From: Chitinivibrio sp051745065
GTDB taxonomy: Bacteria; Fibrobacterota; Chitinivibrionia; Chitinivibrionales; Chitinivibrionaceae
Direction of reading: 5' to 3'
DNA length: 52,996 nucleotides
Assembly (NCBI GenBank): GCA_051745065.1
Contig: JBNJDQ010000003.1
Span: 1 to 52,996, forward strand
The position numbers and the translations under genes were made by a program. Shown here piece after piece: positions 42,991 through 52,114 of the stretch. The notes beneath the pieces are model-generated. The model was given only the letters and a program-made list of their open reading frames with translations. It ran no database searches and was not told the origin of the DNA. Position 1 is the stretch's first letter, and each line of letters opens with the position of its first letter.

Positions 42991-43731
42991 ATGTATTTTG
43001 TCATGTCGGCTATTATTTTTATCATCTTTGCATCTGCCTACCACGGCAGACTCCCCCGTTTTTCTAAAAAAAACACAGCGTCCCTCTCCCTAACTACATT
43101 GGAAGACACCCTGCAAACCGGCGACATCCTTCTCTTTCACGGCAAGAGCATCTTCAACAAAGCTGCGTCAATTCTCTCCTGCGGATCTCCCTGGGGGCAT
43201 GTTGCCATGGTGTATCGACGCCCGGACGGTTCCCTGTGCCTTTGGGAATCAAATATCAAGAAAGACAGTGTGCGGGAAGTTCTGTGCAGTGACTGCAAAG
43301 ACGGCCCCATGCTGACAGACTTCCGCGAACGTATTTCCGCATCGGATAAGCTTATCGCTCTGCGAAGAATCGGCTCACAAAAAGCATCACTGAAAATTGC
43401 CAAAAGCATCAGAAAACTGATTGATGCGCATTACAGTGAACATATTCCCACAGGCCTGGAAGTAGCTCTTTCCGCCCACATGGGAAAATATCTCCATCAC
43501 TGCCCGGATAACGGTATCTACTGCAGTCAGCTTGTGGCACGTACCCTGATGCACGCGGGAATAATTTCATCACGACGCCGGGATAACTGGTTCACCCCGG
43601 CGGATTTCGGGTCTGAAACCACCCTGCACACGATGGGATCCGTCACCTACAGCCGGGAGGAATATTTCCGCATTCACGGAGAAAAAGCCGCCCTTTTTCA
43701 GGAACCGGCAAAATACCCCCTGCCCTGCTGA
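42991..43731 (+). CDS. YiiX-like permuted papain-fold hydrolase
   Basis: The ATG at 42991 has AAGGAG nine bases upstream and gives 246 residues. The N-terminus is a signal anchor (about 1-20, MYFVMSAIIFIIFASAYHG). The body resembles YiiX/NlpC-P60-type circularly permuted papain-fold proteins: LQTGDILLFHG, the catalytic His in PWGHVAMVYRRPDG and, much later, the catalytic Cys in GIYCSQLVARTL. Such enzymes act on peptide or acyl-lipid bonds in the envelope. A basic loop near KSIRKLIDAHYSEHI lies between. It stands between pnp and leuC with a terminator before it. Confidence 0.8.
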   Translation: MYFVMSAIIFIIFASAYHGRLPRFSKKNTASLSLTTLEDTLQTGDILLFHGKSIFNKAASILSCGSPWGHVAMVYRRPDGSLCLWESNIKKDSVREVLCSDCKDGPMLTDFRERISASDKLIALRRIGSQKASLKIAKSIRKLIDAHYSEHIPTGLEVALSAHMGKYLHHCPDNGIYCSQLVARTLMHAGIISSRRRDNWFTPADFGSETTLHTMGSVTYSREEYFRIHGEKAALFQEPAKYPLPC

Positions 43732-43796
43732 TTCCCGCACCTGTGAAGCCGTCAATATATATATTTATCCTCCGACAAATACTACAAGGAGGATAG

Positions 43797-45092
43797 ATGG
43801 GAAAGACTCTTGTTGAAAAAATATTTGAATCAAAACTGAGGGATCAGCCGTTTCCCGGCACGAATATTCTGAATCTGGATGTTGTCATGTGCCATGAAAT
43901 AACCACTCCCGTGGCAATTGCGGATCTTAAATGGCGTAAAAAAGATCGGGTTTTTGATAATACAAAGGTGAAAGCTGTGATCGACCATGTTACCCCGGCC
44001 AAGGACAGCAAAAGCGCCATGCAGGGCAAAATCATACGAGAATGGGCGCATCAGCATAATATAAAAGATTTCTTTGACATTGGCCAAAATGGGGTCTGCC
44101 ACGCAATTTTTCCTGAAAAAGGCTTTATTCGCCCCGGCTACACCGTCATCATGGGTGACAGTCACACCTGTACGCACGGCGCGTTTGGTGCCTTTTCCTG
44201 CGGTGTGGGTACAACAGATCTCGAAGTCGGTATACTCAAGGGAGTCTGCGCGTTTCGCAAACCCGATACAATCCGGGTTAATATCAATGGAACCCTGCCC
44301 TCACATGTCTATGCCAAGGATGTAATGCTCAACATCATTAAAGAGCTTACCGTAAAAGGCGCCACAGACCATGTCATTGAATTTCGCGGATCCATAGTGG
44401 ATAACTTCAGCATGGAAGAGCGCATGACCCTTACCAATATGGCCATTGAAGCAGGCGGAACCTCAGGCATCTGCATGCCCGACGAAAAAACCGTGGATTA
44501 CCTCTGGGAGTTCATTGCCGAAGAGTACGATAATGACCGACAAAAAGCCCTGAGTGATTTCAAACACTGGTGGTCCGATGAGGATGCCGACTACGCCCGT
44601 GTGCTTGATATTGACGTTTCCACCATGGAACCAAGCACAACCTGGGGCTACAAACCCGATCAGGTAAAACCCATTCGCGAACTTGCGGATACGCCCCTTG
44701 ATCAAATCTATATCGGCAGCTGCACCAACGGCCGAATTTCCGACCTGCGCCTTGCAGCAGAGGTTGCCAAAGGACATACCCTTGCTTTCGGCGTGCGGGG
44801 AATTGTCGCTCCGGCCACACCCAAAATCTACCGGCAGGCACTTTCCGAAGGACTGCTTGACATCTTTCTGGATGCCGGATATGTGGTATCCAACCCAACG
44901 TGCGGCGCCTGCCTGGGCATGAGCAACGGTGTTCTTGCCGAAGGTGAGGCCGCAGCGGCAACCACAAACAGAAATTTCTATGGCCGCATGGGCAAGGGCG
45001 GTACGGTTCATCTCATGAGCCCCGCAGCCGCTGCGGCCTCGGGAATTACGGGAAAACTGACAGATCCAAGAGATATTAAGGAGGAAAAATGA
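43797..45092 (+). CDS. leuC: 3-isopropylmalate dehydratase large subunit
   Basis: The 431-residue aconitase-type protein isomerises isopropylmalate in leucine synthesis. Cluster ligands are C309 in GSCTNGR and C369 and C372 in PTCGACLGMSNG. Other family blocks are DHVTPAKDSKSA, MGDSHTCTHGAFGAFSCGVGTTDLE, and EAGGTSGICMPDE. The sequence type is the shorter LeuC2/homoaconitase-like one rather than the E. coli form, so action on a related C5-C6 diacid is possible. AAGGAGG lies before the ATG. It overlaps leuD by four bases. Confidence 0.93.
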   Translation: MGKTLVEKIFESKLRDQPFPGTNILNLDVVMCHEITTPVAIADLKWRKKDRVFDNTKVKAVIDHVTPAKDSKSAMQGKIIREWAHQHNIKDFFDIGQNGVCHAIFPEKGFIRPGYTVIMGDSHTCTHGAFGAFSCGVGTTDLEVGILKGVCAFRKPDTIRVNINGTLPSHVYAKDVMLNIIKELTVKGATDHVIEFRGSIVDNFSMEERMTLTNMAIEAGGTSGICMPDEKTVDYLWEFIAEEYDNDRQKALSDFKHWWSDEDADYARVLDIDVSTMEPSTTWGYKPDQVKPIRELADTPLDQIYIGSCTNGRISDLRLAAEVAKGHTLAFGVRGIVAPATPKIYRQALSEGLLDIFLDAGYVVSNPTCGACLGMSNGVLAEGEAAAATTNRNFYGRMGKGGTVHLMSPAAAAASGITGKLTDPRDIKEEK

Positions 45093-45619
45093 AAGAATTC
45101 GGCGGACCGGTTCTGTTCCTTGACAGATCAGACATTAATACTGACGAAATAATACCGGCCAAATACCTTACGGAAGTTACCAAGGATGCCCTGAAACCCT
45201 ACATTCTTGAAGATCTTAAACTTGACGGATTTGATCCGGCAGGACCGGAGCTGCAAAAGGCACAAGTAATTGTTACCCGGGGAAACTTCGGCTGCGGATC
45301 ATCGCGGGAACATGCCCCCTGGACTCTGGAAGTTAACCATATCCACCTTGTTATTGCTGAAGATTACGCCCGAATATTCCGGCAGAACATGTTCAATTGC
45401 GGTATGCTTGCCGTCGAACTCCCTGCGGAAAAGATTCAGTCGATCTTTGATCTGCAGGGAAGCGGTGATGTGACCTGCGAAGTTGACAGAGAAAAGGGAT
45501 TGCTGCGTTTCTTTGTCAACGACAAAACCGCTCTGGAGGTATCCTACGAAATATCTGATTTTGATCAGGCCCTTGTTGATGCCGGAGGCTGGGTTGAATT
45601 CGCTGACAGCCGGTATTAA
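45089..45619 (+). CDS. leuD: 3-isopropylmalate dehydratase small subunit
   Basis: The 176-residue swivelling domain partner of LeuC. It has DRSDINTDEIIPAKYLTEV at the start and the substrate-binding GNFGCGSSREHAPWTL. The ATGA overlap with leuC couples translation. No other leu gene is present in the window. A perfect palindrome lies in the gap after it. Confidence 0.94.
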   Translation: MKEFGGPVLFLDRSDINTDEIIPAKYLTEVTKDALKPYILEDLKLDGFDPAGPELQKAQVIVTRGNFGCGSSREHAPWTLEVNHIHLVIAEDYARIFRQNMFNCGMLAVELPAEKIQSIFDLQGSGDVTCEVDREKGLLRFFVNDKTALEVSYEISDFDQALVDAGGWVEFADSRY

Positions 45620-45632
45620 GACATCTGTCTAT

Positions 45633-45652
45633 GCGGAGCAATTTTGCTCCGC
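45633..45652. repeat. Perfect palindrome after leuD
   Basis: GCGGAGCAA-TT-TTGCTCCGC is a 9-bp stem with a 2-base centre, in the 41-bp gap between leuD and the exporter gene. There is no T-tract, so it is not a plain terminator. It may be another member of the dispersed palindrome family or a 3' mRNA end stabiliser. Confidence 0.6.
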
Positions 45653-45660
45653 CCTGTACT

Positions 45661-46416
45661 ATGACCGCTGAGCTGCTTTCACTTTTCGGCATCGGTCTGC
45701 TTGCCGGCTTTATTAACGTCATGGCCGGCGGCGGGTCCGCCCTCAACATGGGGCTGCTCATTGCCATGGGCCTGGACAGCCGCGTTGCAAACGGAACCAA
45801 TCGCCTCAGCATTCTTACAGGGGCATTCAGTTCAACGACCACATTTCTGCGTAAAGGAATTATTACGGGTAAGGAGCTTCTCCCCTTCGCCGCGATAGCC
45901 CTTCCCGGCACCCTGACGGGGGCACTCCTCGCAAATAATCTCAGTCATGATGTCATGCGCATAATCACTGGGATCATCATCATCTTTGTGACTGTTACCC
46001 TGATTGCGCCATCGCCGAAAGAGAATCCCCCCTCTCCCGACATTGATCAATCCTCTCTTGACCGTCCATTAGTTACGGCGCCTCTGCTCTTTCTTATCGG
46101 CCTGTACGGCGGATTTATTCAAGCCGGGGTCGGCTTTCTTATCATGTTCTTTTTCCACAGAATAAAAGGGTACACTCTTCTGAAAACCAACGCCATGAAA
46201 ACGGGATTAATCACCTGCTACTCTCTTCCGGCTGTGTTGATCTTTGCGCTCACCGGCCGCATCAACTGGCCCTTTGCCGTTGCTCTGGCAGCAGGTTCCT
46301 GGACAGGAGCCGCTCTGTCATCACATCTCTCCATTCGAAAAGGCACCCGCATTATCAGGCCGGTCCTCACAGCTGCACTTATTCTTCTGGCTCTGCGGAC
46401 GTTTTTTGCAGGCTGA
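45661..46416 (+). CDS. TauE/SafE family membrane exporter
   Basis: The ATG at 45661 gives 251 residues; a longer frame from 45631 would include the palindrome and is rejected. The protein has seven to eight membrane helices. The first half shows the family pattern GLLAGFINVMAGGGSALNMGLLIAMGL and NRLSILTGA; the second half repeats it with GLYGGFIQAGVGFLIMFF and NAMKT. TauE/SafE proteins move sulfite, sulfoacetate or other organic anions; the substrate here is not known. The last 38 bp overlap the end of the D-lactate dehydrogenase type gene on the other strand. Confidence 0.88.
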   Translation: MTAELLSLFGIGLLAGFINVMAGGGSALNMGLLIAMGLDSRVANGTNRLSILTGAFSSTTTFLRKGIITGKELLPFAAIALPGTLTGALLANNLSHDVMRIITGIIIIFVTVTLIAPSPKENPPSPDIDQSSLDRPLVTAPLLFLIGLYGGFIQAGVGFLIMFFFHRIKGYTLLKTNAMKTGLITCYSLPAVLIFALTGRINWPFAVALAAGSWTGAALSSHLSIRKGTRIIRPVLTAALILLALRTFFAG

Positions 46417-47452
46417 AGCAGCGCTTATGCTCTTTCTTGCGACACGCAGAACCGCAACGATAGCAAATCTCGTTTTCCAGGTATCCCCCGGAAAAAAATT
46501 CCCGCAGATTCCTGAGGGTGGTCAGGGCAATGTTCTTCAGAGCTTCCCGCGTAAAGAACGCCTGATGTGAGGTTATGAGCACATTGGGAAAAAACAGAAG
46601 CCGTGCAAGAGTATCATCGGTTATCAGTTCATCTGAACGATCTTCAAAAAAGTACTGACTCTCTTCTTCGTATACATCAAGGCCTGCCGCTCCCACTTTA
46701 CCGGCTTTCAAAGCCCTGATCAGGGCATCGGAATCGATAAGACCGCCCCGGCTCGTATTCACCAGAAATACGCCGTTCTTCATACGGTCAAGAGCATCTT
46801 CATCTATGAGATGATCCGTGTCCTTCGTGAGAGGACAATGCAGACTGATAACATCCGCTTCACCGTAGAGATGGTTCAGAGGGACGTAGGTGACACCACT
46901 ATTGGCGGCAAATTCTTTATTCGGAAATGGATCGTATGCCAAAACAGTCATACCCAGCCCCCGAAGAATCGTACACATAATCCGCCCGATGGCTCCCGTA
47001 CCGATAACCCCCGCCGTCTTTCCGTGCAAATCCATTCCCATAAGCCCCTGAATCGAGAAATCACCTTCCCGGGTCTGACGGTACGCCCGGTGTGTTTTGC
47101 GGTTCAGGGTCATGATAAGAGCCAAAGCATGTTCTGCCACGGCATAGGGGGAATATGCAGGAACGCGGACAAAATGCACCTGTCCATAGGCACGTTTGAA
47201 ATCGACATTATTATATCCGGCGCAGCGAAGAGCTACGATACGGATATCATAAGTGGTGAGTGCCTCTATTACATTTGCATTAACATCATCATTTACAAAC
47301 ACGCAGACTGCATCGTGTCCCTGCGCCCTGTGTACCGTTTCTTCACTCAGTTTTTCTTCAATCCAGGTAAATTCAAAGTCCTTTTCACCAAAATGCGAAA
47401 AATAGGTTTTATCGTACGGTTTTGTATCAAAAAACGCAACTTTATGTTTCAT
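46379..47452 (-). CDS. ldhA: D-isomer 2-hydroxyacid dehydrogenase (D-lactate dehydrogenase type)
   Basis: The 357-residue NAD-dependent enzyme resembles fermentative LdhA. The N-terminus KVAFFDTKPYDKTYF is typical of LdhA. The NAD loop is GVIGTGAIGRIMCTILRGLGM; catalytic residues are Arg in VNTSRGGLIDS, Glu in DVYEEE and His in LITSHQAFFT. It probably reduces pyruvate to D-lactate. The C-terminus is about 25 residues longer than usual and Cys-rich (CYRCGSACRKKEHKRC), and this extension is the part that overlaps the exporter gene. A consensus promoter sits 35 bp before the start. Confidence 0.92.
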   Translation of the reverse strand: MKHKVAFFDTKPYDKTYFSHFGEKDFEFTWIEEKLSEETVHRAQGHDAVCVFVNDDVNANVIEALTTYDIRIVALRCAGYNNVDFKRAYGQVHFVRVPAYSPYAVAEHALALIMTLNRKTHRAYRQTREGDFSIQGLMGMDLHGKTAGVIGTGAIGRIMCTILRGLGMTVLAYDPFPNKEFAANSGVTYVPLNHLYGEADVISLHCPLTKDTDHLIDEDALDRMKNGVFLVNTSRGGLIDSDALIRALKAGKVGAAGLDVYEEESQYFFEDRSDELITDDTLARLLFFPNVLITSHQAFFTREALKNIALTTLRNLREFFSGGYLENEICYRCGSACRKKEHKRCFSLQKTSAEPEE

Positions 47453-47486
47453 ATCATACCTTTATACCTGTTACACTTTTCTTTTT

Positions 47487-47515
47487 ACTATAGAATAATC
47501 GCCGAAAAATGTCAA
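47487..47515 (-). promoter_or_regulatory. Consensus sigma-70 promoter of ldhA
   Basis: On the minus strand a perfect TTGACA (47515-47510), a 17-bp spacer, and TATAGT (47492-47487). The start codon is 35 bp downstream of the -10. Confidence 0.7.
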
Positions 47516-47574
47516 TATAATTGATTGCATTGTGTATCCATTATTGTACTATTATGAGGATAAGGAGGCTTTCA

Positions 47575-48981
47575 ATGGACGATCATACTGCGGGTATTCC
47601 CCTTCAAAATTCTGTATCTGCAGCAAATCTGGCGCTTTGGGAACTGGATCTTCCCACGGGAACTGTCACAGCAGATGATACCAAGGCGGAAATACTCGGA
47701 TATCACCCGGAAGACTTTCGCGGCGCACATTACTCACGCTGGACCGATCTGGTGCATCCTGAAGACTACGATAAAACCATGCGAGCCATGGAAGATCATA
47801 TTAAAGGGAAAAAAGAACAATACGAAATTGATTACCGCATTCGACGGCGAAACGGCTCCTATGCCTGGTTTCATGACCGTGGCCGGATTATTCAGCGCAA
47901 TGATGATCAAAGCCCTCTGAAAATAGCCGGAGTTGTTCTTGATATCAGCGCACGGAAACAGCATGAAATCGCCCTGCGGGAAAACAACAAAAAATTCCGT
48001 TTATATTTCAACGCATTCAAAAACTCTTTCGAACCGATGATTCTCACAGACAGGGAGGGTCGTATTATTGACGCAAACCCATCTTTTGAATCATTTTACG
48101 GATACTCGATTGATGCAATTAAATACAAAACCCCCCGCATTCTCAACCCCGGTATCGCAGCCTACCGCAATGAAGGAATATCGGAATACGAATATCACCG
48201 CCGTTTCAATGAAATGTGGCAAGCCATAAAAAATCCTCATCTGGGCAACTGGAAGGGAGAAGTACTCAATCAAAAGCACGACGGCAGTCTTGCCTGGGTC
48301 GAGCTCACAATCAATGCGGTTTTCAACGAAAAAGGTGAAATCAGCTACTACATGGCCACGCCCAGTGATATTTCACGCAAGACGGAACAGGAACTGCAGA
48401 TCCGCATTGACATTATGCAGACGATCACTGATCTGGCTGCCATGCGGGACAATGAAACCGGGGCGCACATTGTTCGTGTAGGCCGCTACTCACGGTTAAT
48501 TGCTGAAAAAATGAAAATGCCCCATAAGTTTTGCCGCGACATCGAACGATTTGCCCCCTTCCACGATGTCGGTAAAGTCGGAATCAGTGACTCTATTCTG
48601 TTGGCACCGCGCGGACTCAGTGACAGTGAATTTGCAACAATGAAGTCCCACACAGAACTGGGATATTCCATATTGAAAGACAAATCCCCCATGAGGATGG
48701 CAGCGGAAATTGCCCTCTATCATCACGAAAACTATAACGGTACGGGGTACCCGCAGGGCCTCAAGACCGTGGAAATACCTCTGAGTGCACGAATTGCCGC
48801 TATTGCTGATGTCTATGATGCACTACGGTCAAAGCGGCCCTACAAGGCTCCATGGAAACACGAAGCGGCTCTTGAAGAAATCACGTCTCTCATCGGTAAA
48901 AAGTTTGACCCTCTGATAGGCTCAATCTTTCGTACCAACAATGAACAGATCCGCCGTATATACGATTCTCTCCAGGATTAA
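47575..48981 (+). CDS. PAS-PAS-HD-GYP signalling protein
   Basis: The ATG at 47575 is chosen because GGAGG lies six bases upstream, giving 468 residues. Two PAS domains (about 10-125 and 140-260; both end in a PAC-type motif, DISARKQ and DISRKTE) are followed by an HD-GYP domain (about 280-460). The HD core is intact: FHDVGKVGISD (HD near 329), H in MKSHTELGYSIL, HHENYNGTGYP (about 383-394) and DVYDALRSKRPYK. It should hydrolyse cyclic di-GMP or a related dinucleotide in the cytoplasm; no membrane helix or receiver domain is seen. A terminator follows. Confidence 0.92.
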   Translation: MDDHTAGIPLQNSVSAANLALWELDLPTGTVTADDTKAEILGYHPEDFRGAHYSRWTDLVHPEDYDKTMRAMEDHIKGKKEQYEIDYRIRRRNGSYAWFHDRGRIIQRNDDQSPLKIAGVVLDISARKQHEIALRENNKKFRLYFNAFKNSFEPMILTDREGRIIDANPSFESFYGYSIDAIKYKTPRILNPGIAAYRNEGISEYEYHRRFNEMWQAIKNPHLGNWKGEVLNQKHDGSLAWVELTINAVFNEKGEISYYMATPSDISRKTEQELQIRIDIMQTITDLAAMRDNETGAHIVRVGRYSRLIAEKMKMPHKFCRDIERFAPFHDVGKVGISDSILLAPRGLSDSEFATMKSHTELGYSILKDKSPMRMAAEIALYHHENYNGTGYPQGLKTVEIPLSARIAAIADVYDALRSKRPYKAPWKHEAALEEITSLIGKKFDPLIGSIFRTNNEQIRRIYDSLQD

Positions 48982-49010
48982 AAAATGCGGATCCCTCTTT
49001 GAGATCCGCA
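48980..49010 (-). terminator. Intrinsic terminator of the glycine-betaine operon
   Basis: TGCGGATC pairs with GATCCGCA (48986-48993 with 49003-49010). On the minus strand it is followed by TTTTTT. It also lies directly after the HD-GYP stop codon and may stop that transcript too. Confidence 0.85.
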
Positions 49011-49035
49011 CGTATCTGAACAACGTCGGTACAGA

Positions 49036-49917
49036 CTATTCAGCAGCCGGCATCCATGCGGAAACAAGCTCCTGGTTATTCTCATACCATTCCTGTGCTG
49101 CAGCGGTTTTATCATCAGCTTCCTTTACCGCACCCATGAGGGAGTACAGCTGCTCTTCCGTAAGAGAAAAGTTTGAAAGAAACTCTGTCGCTTCAGGGTA
49201 ATCACCGGAAAACCCTTTCCGGGAAATAATTTCACAGGCATCGGCGGGATACACACCTTTGGGATCATCAAGATACTTAAGATCGTATTTTGCCCACATA
49301 TAATGCGGCTTCCACCCGGTAACAACAATGGGATCCTCTTTCATGACAGCTTTTTTCAGCTCTGCAGTCATGGCTGCACCGCTGGAAGTCACCTGTTCAT
49401 AATTAAGATCATACGCATCAATGGCTTTCTCAGTATTTCCATGAATACCCGCACCGCTGCCGATACCGATAATCTTTCCGTCAAAATCATCAACACGGTC
49501 ATTCAGATCGGCTATGGAGTTGATATCCATGTAGGCAGGAACGACAAGCCCCGTGGTCCCGTTGTCAAAACCTTTTCCGATTTTTACAAGGTCTTCCCCG
49601 TATTTTTGCCAGTAATCCGCGTGGGTATGAGGCAACCATGCGTCCATAAACAGGTCACCGCGTTTTTTTGCCAAAGCCGCATAGATCGGCCCGGGGTCCA
49701 GCTGAGTCAGCTCGACGGAATAGCCCATATCCTCCAGAGCAACCTTGGCAAGATTGGTCATGGCAATACCTTCGGACCAGTTGGGATAGAGTATAGAGAT
49801 ATCCTGGGACTTGGACCGAGGTACCGCGGATGACTTACCGGATTCCTTTGACTGCGAACAGCCGATTACAAGAACTGCAGCAAGCAGAGCTGCGCCAAAA
49901 ATTACTGCTTTTTTCAT
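49036..49917 (-). CDS. opuAC: Glycine betaine ABC transporter, substrate-binding lipoprotein
   Basis: A 293-residue lipoprotein with a signal peptide ending in the lipobox LVIGC (Cys20). The mature part resembles OpuAC/ProX binding proteins for quaternary ammonium compounds: ISILYPNWSEGIAMTNLAKVALEDMGY, DLFMDAWLPHTHADYW, GLVVPAYMDINSIADL and VVTGWKPHYMWAKYDLKYLDDP. Trp and Tyr residues of the aromatic cage are present. It is the last gene of the ATPase-permease-binding protein operon and should capture glycine betaine in the periplasm. Confidence 0.92.
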   Translation of the reverse strand: MKKAVIFGAALLAAVLVIGCSQSKESGKSSAVPRSKSQDISILYPNWSEGIAMTNLAKVALEDMGYSVELTQLDPGPIYAALAKKRGDLFMDAWLPHTHADYWQKYGEDLVKIGKGFDNGTTGLVVPAYMDINSIADLNDRVDDFDGKIIGIGSGAGIHGNTEKAIDAYDLNYEQVTSSGAAMTAELKKAVMKEDPIVVTGWKPHYMWAKYDLKYLDDPKGVYPADACEIISRKGFSGDYPEATEFLSNFSLTEEQLYSLMGAVKEADDKTAAAQEWYENNQELVSAWMPAAE

Positions 49918-49938
49918 TTATTCCTCCTTTGAAAGGAT

Positions 49939-50817
49939 TCAGTTTTCATTATTACCGATTTTACCCAGGGCCTGGGTTGTTCTGTCAAGAATAATTGCAA
50001 GAACCACAATACCCACGCCGCCTTCAAAACCAAGGGCAAGATCCAGAGACGTTATCCCCTGATACACCTTCTGCCCGAGCCCCTTTGCACCGACCATGGA
50101 TGCAATAACCACCATGGAAAGCGAAAGCATTATCACCTGATTCACCCCGGCAAGAATGGTGGAACGGGCAATGGGAAGCTGCACTTTCAAAAGAAGCTGC
50201 ATTTGCGTGGAACCGAAAGATTCCGTTGCCTCAACCAGCTCTTTGGGAACATTGCGAATACCGAGATTGGTAAAACGCACAGCCGGGGGCAGGGCAAAAA
50301 CAACCGTTGCAATAACCCCGGGAACATTCCCGACACCGAAAAATATGATCGCCGGTATCAGATACACAAAGGGGGGCATGGTCTGCATAAAGTCCAAAAC
50401 GGGACGAACAATATTATCCAGTTTATCGTTACGTGCGGTCAGTATACCCAAAGGAATACCGATTATCAGGGCTATGACCGAAGCGCTGATTACAAGCGCC
50501 GTGGTGTTCATGGTTGATTCCCACAGGCGAAAACTCATTACAAGGAACGCACTGAAGACGGCAAAGACCATCAGCCCCCATGACTTTTTCAGCGCTTCCA
50601 CAGAAAAAAACTTTGAGGATCCTGAATAAATCAAATGAATCAGAACCAGGAAAACTCCCAGAACCAGCCATGGAGAAGGACCTGTGAGGAGCTGCTGAAA
50701 ACTGCTGACCAGGGTGTCCACCACTGCACTGATCGCATCAAAAAACCATGTCATATTATCATAGAGGTAATCAACAGCCTGCTCAATCATTTTTCCGATT
50801 TCAAGTCTCTTAATCAT
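49939..50817 (-). CDS. proW: Glycine betaine ABC transporter permease
   Basis: The 292-residue permease has a short N-terminal helix, then about six to seven membrane helices and the EAA loop ELVEATESFGSTQMQLLLKVQLPIA that contacts the ATPase. The block PVLDFMQTMPPFVYLIPAIIFFGVG is typical of ProW/OpuAB. The ATG at 50817 has GGAGG eight bases upstream and overlaps the end of the ATPase gene by 8 bp. Glycine betaine and proline betaine are the likely solutes. Confidence 0.95.
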   Translation of the reverse strand: MIKRLEIGKMIEQAVDYLYDNMTWFFDAISAVVDTLVSSFQQLLTGPSPWLVLGVFLVLIHLIYSGSSKFFSVEALKKSWGLMVFAVFSAFLVMSFRLWESTMNTTALVISASVIALIIGIPLGILTARNDKLDNIVRPVLDFMQTMPPFVYLIPAIIFFGVGNVPGVIATVVFALPPAVRFTNLGIRNVPKELVEATESFGSTQMQLLLKVQLPIARSTILAGVNQVIMLSLSMVVIASMVGAKGLGQKVYQGITSLDLALGFEGGVGIVVLAIILDRTTQALGKIGNNEN

Positions 50818-52054
50818 ACTTGACACCTCCCGCATCTATGAGACGGTGAATTTTCTTTTCATCAGTACCGATCATTTCGGCAATCACCGTGGAATGAGTC
50901 ACCTCACCGATGAAGCGGTTTTCCTCATCGATTACTGCAAGAGGAAGTTCCGTATCAACAAAGAGCGGAAGCATATCCTCCACGGGTGTCTCCGGACGTA
51001 CAGCATTCACATCCTGCGATGAAAGCACGGAAGTACTCATATCCTCGCATCCTTCATCAATCATGCGCTTGCACTCCGTATCCCGGATAAATCCGTGAAA
51101 GCGTTCCGTCCCGCGATCAACAACGGGAAGATAATCGATCCCCAGTTTGCGCATTTTGCGCAGAGCCGCAGCGGGCCCTTCTTTGTCCAGACGAATCCGT
51201 TCGGGATACTTCCACATAATGGAACGGGCCGTAATAATCGTGCTGCGATCAACATTTTCCACAAAAGCAGACACATAATCATCCGCCGGACGGGTCAGAA
51301 TTTCCTCGGGTGTACCGATCTGCACAATCCAACCGTCTTTCATAATGGCAATACGATCCCCAAGCTTCAGGGCTTCGTCCAGATCATGGGTTACAAAAAC
51401 AATGGTTTTGTTCATTTTTTCCTGCAGCTGAATCAGCTCATCCTGCATATCCGTGCGGATCAGCGGATCCAGAGCACTAAAGGCCTCATCCATTAACAGA
51501 ACTTCCGGTTCCGTGCAGAGAGCGCGGGCAAGGCCAACCCGCTGCTGCATACCGCCGGAAAGCTGCGATGTCATCTGTTCTTCATACCCTGCAAGGCCGA
51601 CGGTTTTGATTGTGCCAGCGGCTCGTTCACGACGCTCCTGCTCGTCAATCCCCTGAATTTCAAGGCCGAAAGCGACATTCTCAACAACCGTTCTGTGCGG
51701 AAGCAGACCAAAATGCTGAAATACCATGGCGATTTTTTTGCGCCGTACTTCGCGCAGATGCTGCTCATCGGAAAGAACGATGTCGTCGCCGTCAATCTCA
51801 ATGGAACCGGTTGTGGGGGTATTCAGGCGGTTCAAACAGCGAAGCAGGGTGGATTTACCGCTGCCTGAAAGCCCCATAAGAACAAAGGTCTCCCCCTGTT
51901 TTATATCAAACTCAGCGTTGTTCACACCGACGGTGCATCCTGTTTTTTCAAGGATTTCAGCCTTGGAGACCTTCTGTGCAAGAAGCTCCTTTGCTGTATC
52001 AAGGCCTTTGTCACCAAAGATAACGCTGAGATTTCGAACTGTAATCTTACTCAT
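50810..52054 (-). CDS. proV: Glycine betaine ABC transporter ATPase with CBS domains
   Basis: The 414-residue ATPase has Walker A GLSGSGKST, the Q-loop FQHFGLLPHRTV, the signature LSGGMQQRVGLARAL, Walker B VLLMDEAFSALDP and the switch His in VTHD. Two CBS domains (about 285-400) follow, which in OpuA-type systems sense ionic strength or cyclic di-AMP and gate transport. The N-terminal leader matches ProV/OpuAA (IFGD...ILEKTGCTVGVNNA). It is the first gene of the operon. The porin gene lies upstream, behind a terminator. Confidence 0.96.
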   Translation of the reverse strand: MSKITVRNLSVIFGDKGLDTAKELLAQKVSKAEILEKTGCTVGVNNAEFDIKQGETFVLMGLSGSGKSTLLRCLNRLNTPTTGSIEIDGDDIVLSDEQHLREVRRKKIAMVFQHFGLLPHRTVVENVAFGLEIQGIDEQERRERAAGTIKTVGLAGYEEQMTSQLSGGMQQRVGLARALCTEPEVLLMDEAFSALDPLIRTDMQDELIQLQEKMNKTIVFVTHDLDEALKLGDRIAIMKDGWIVQIGTPEEILTRPADDYVSAFVENVDRSTIITARSIMWKYPERIRLDKEGPAAALRKMRKLGIDYLPVVDRGTERFHGFIRDTECKRMIDEGCEDMSTSVLSSQDVNAVRPETPVEDMLPLFVDTELPLAVIDEENRFIGEVTHSTVIAEMIGTDEKKIHRLIDAGGVKYD

Positions 52055-52080
52055 ACAACTCCTGTCTGAAAAAGTAAATG

Positions 52081-52110
52081 GAAACAGGGGCGGGCTGAAA
52101 ACCCGCCCTG
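52081..52110 (-). terminator. Intrinsic terminator between porin and glycine-betaine operon
   Basis: GGGCGGG pairs with CCCGCCC (52088-52094 with 52102-52108) around a 7-nt loop. On the minus strand it is followed by TGTTTCC, a weak U-tract, so some read-through into proV is possible. Confidence 0.6.
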
Positions 52111-52114
52111 CTGC

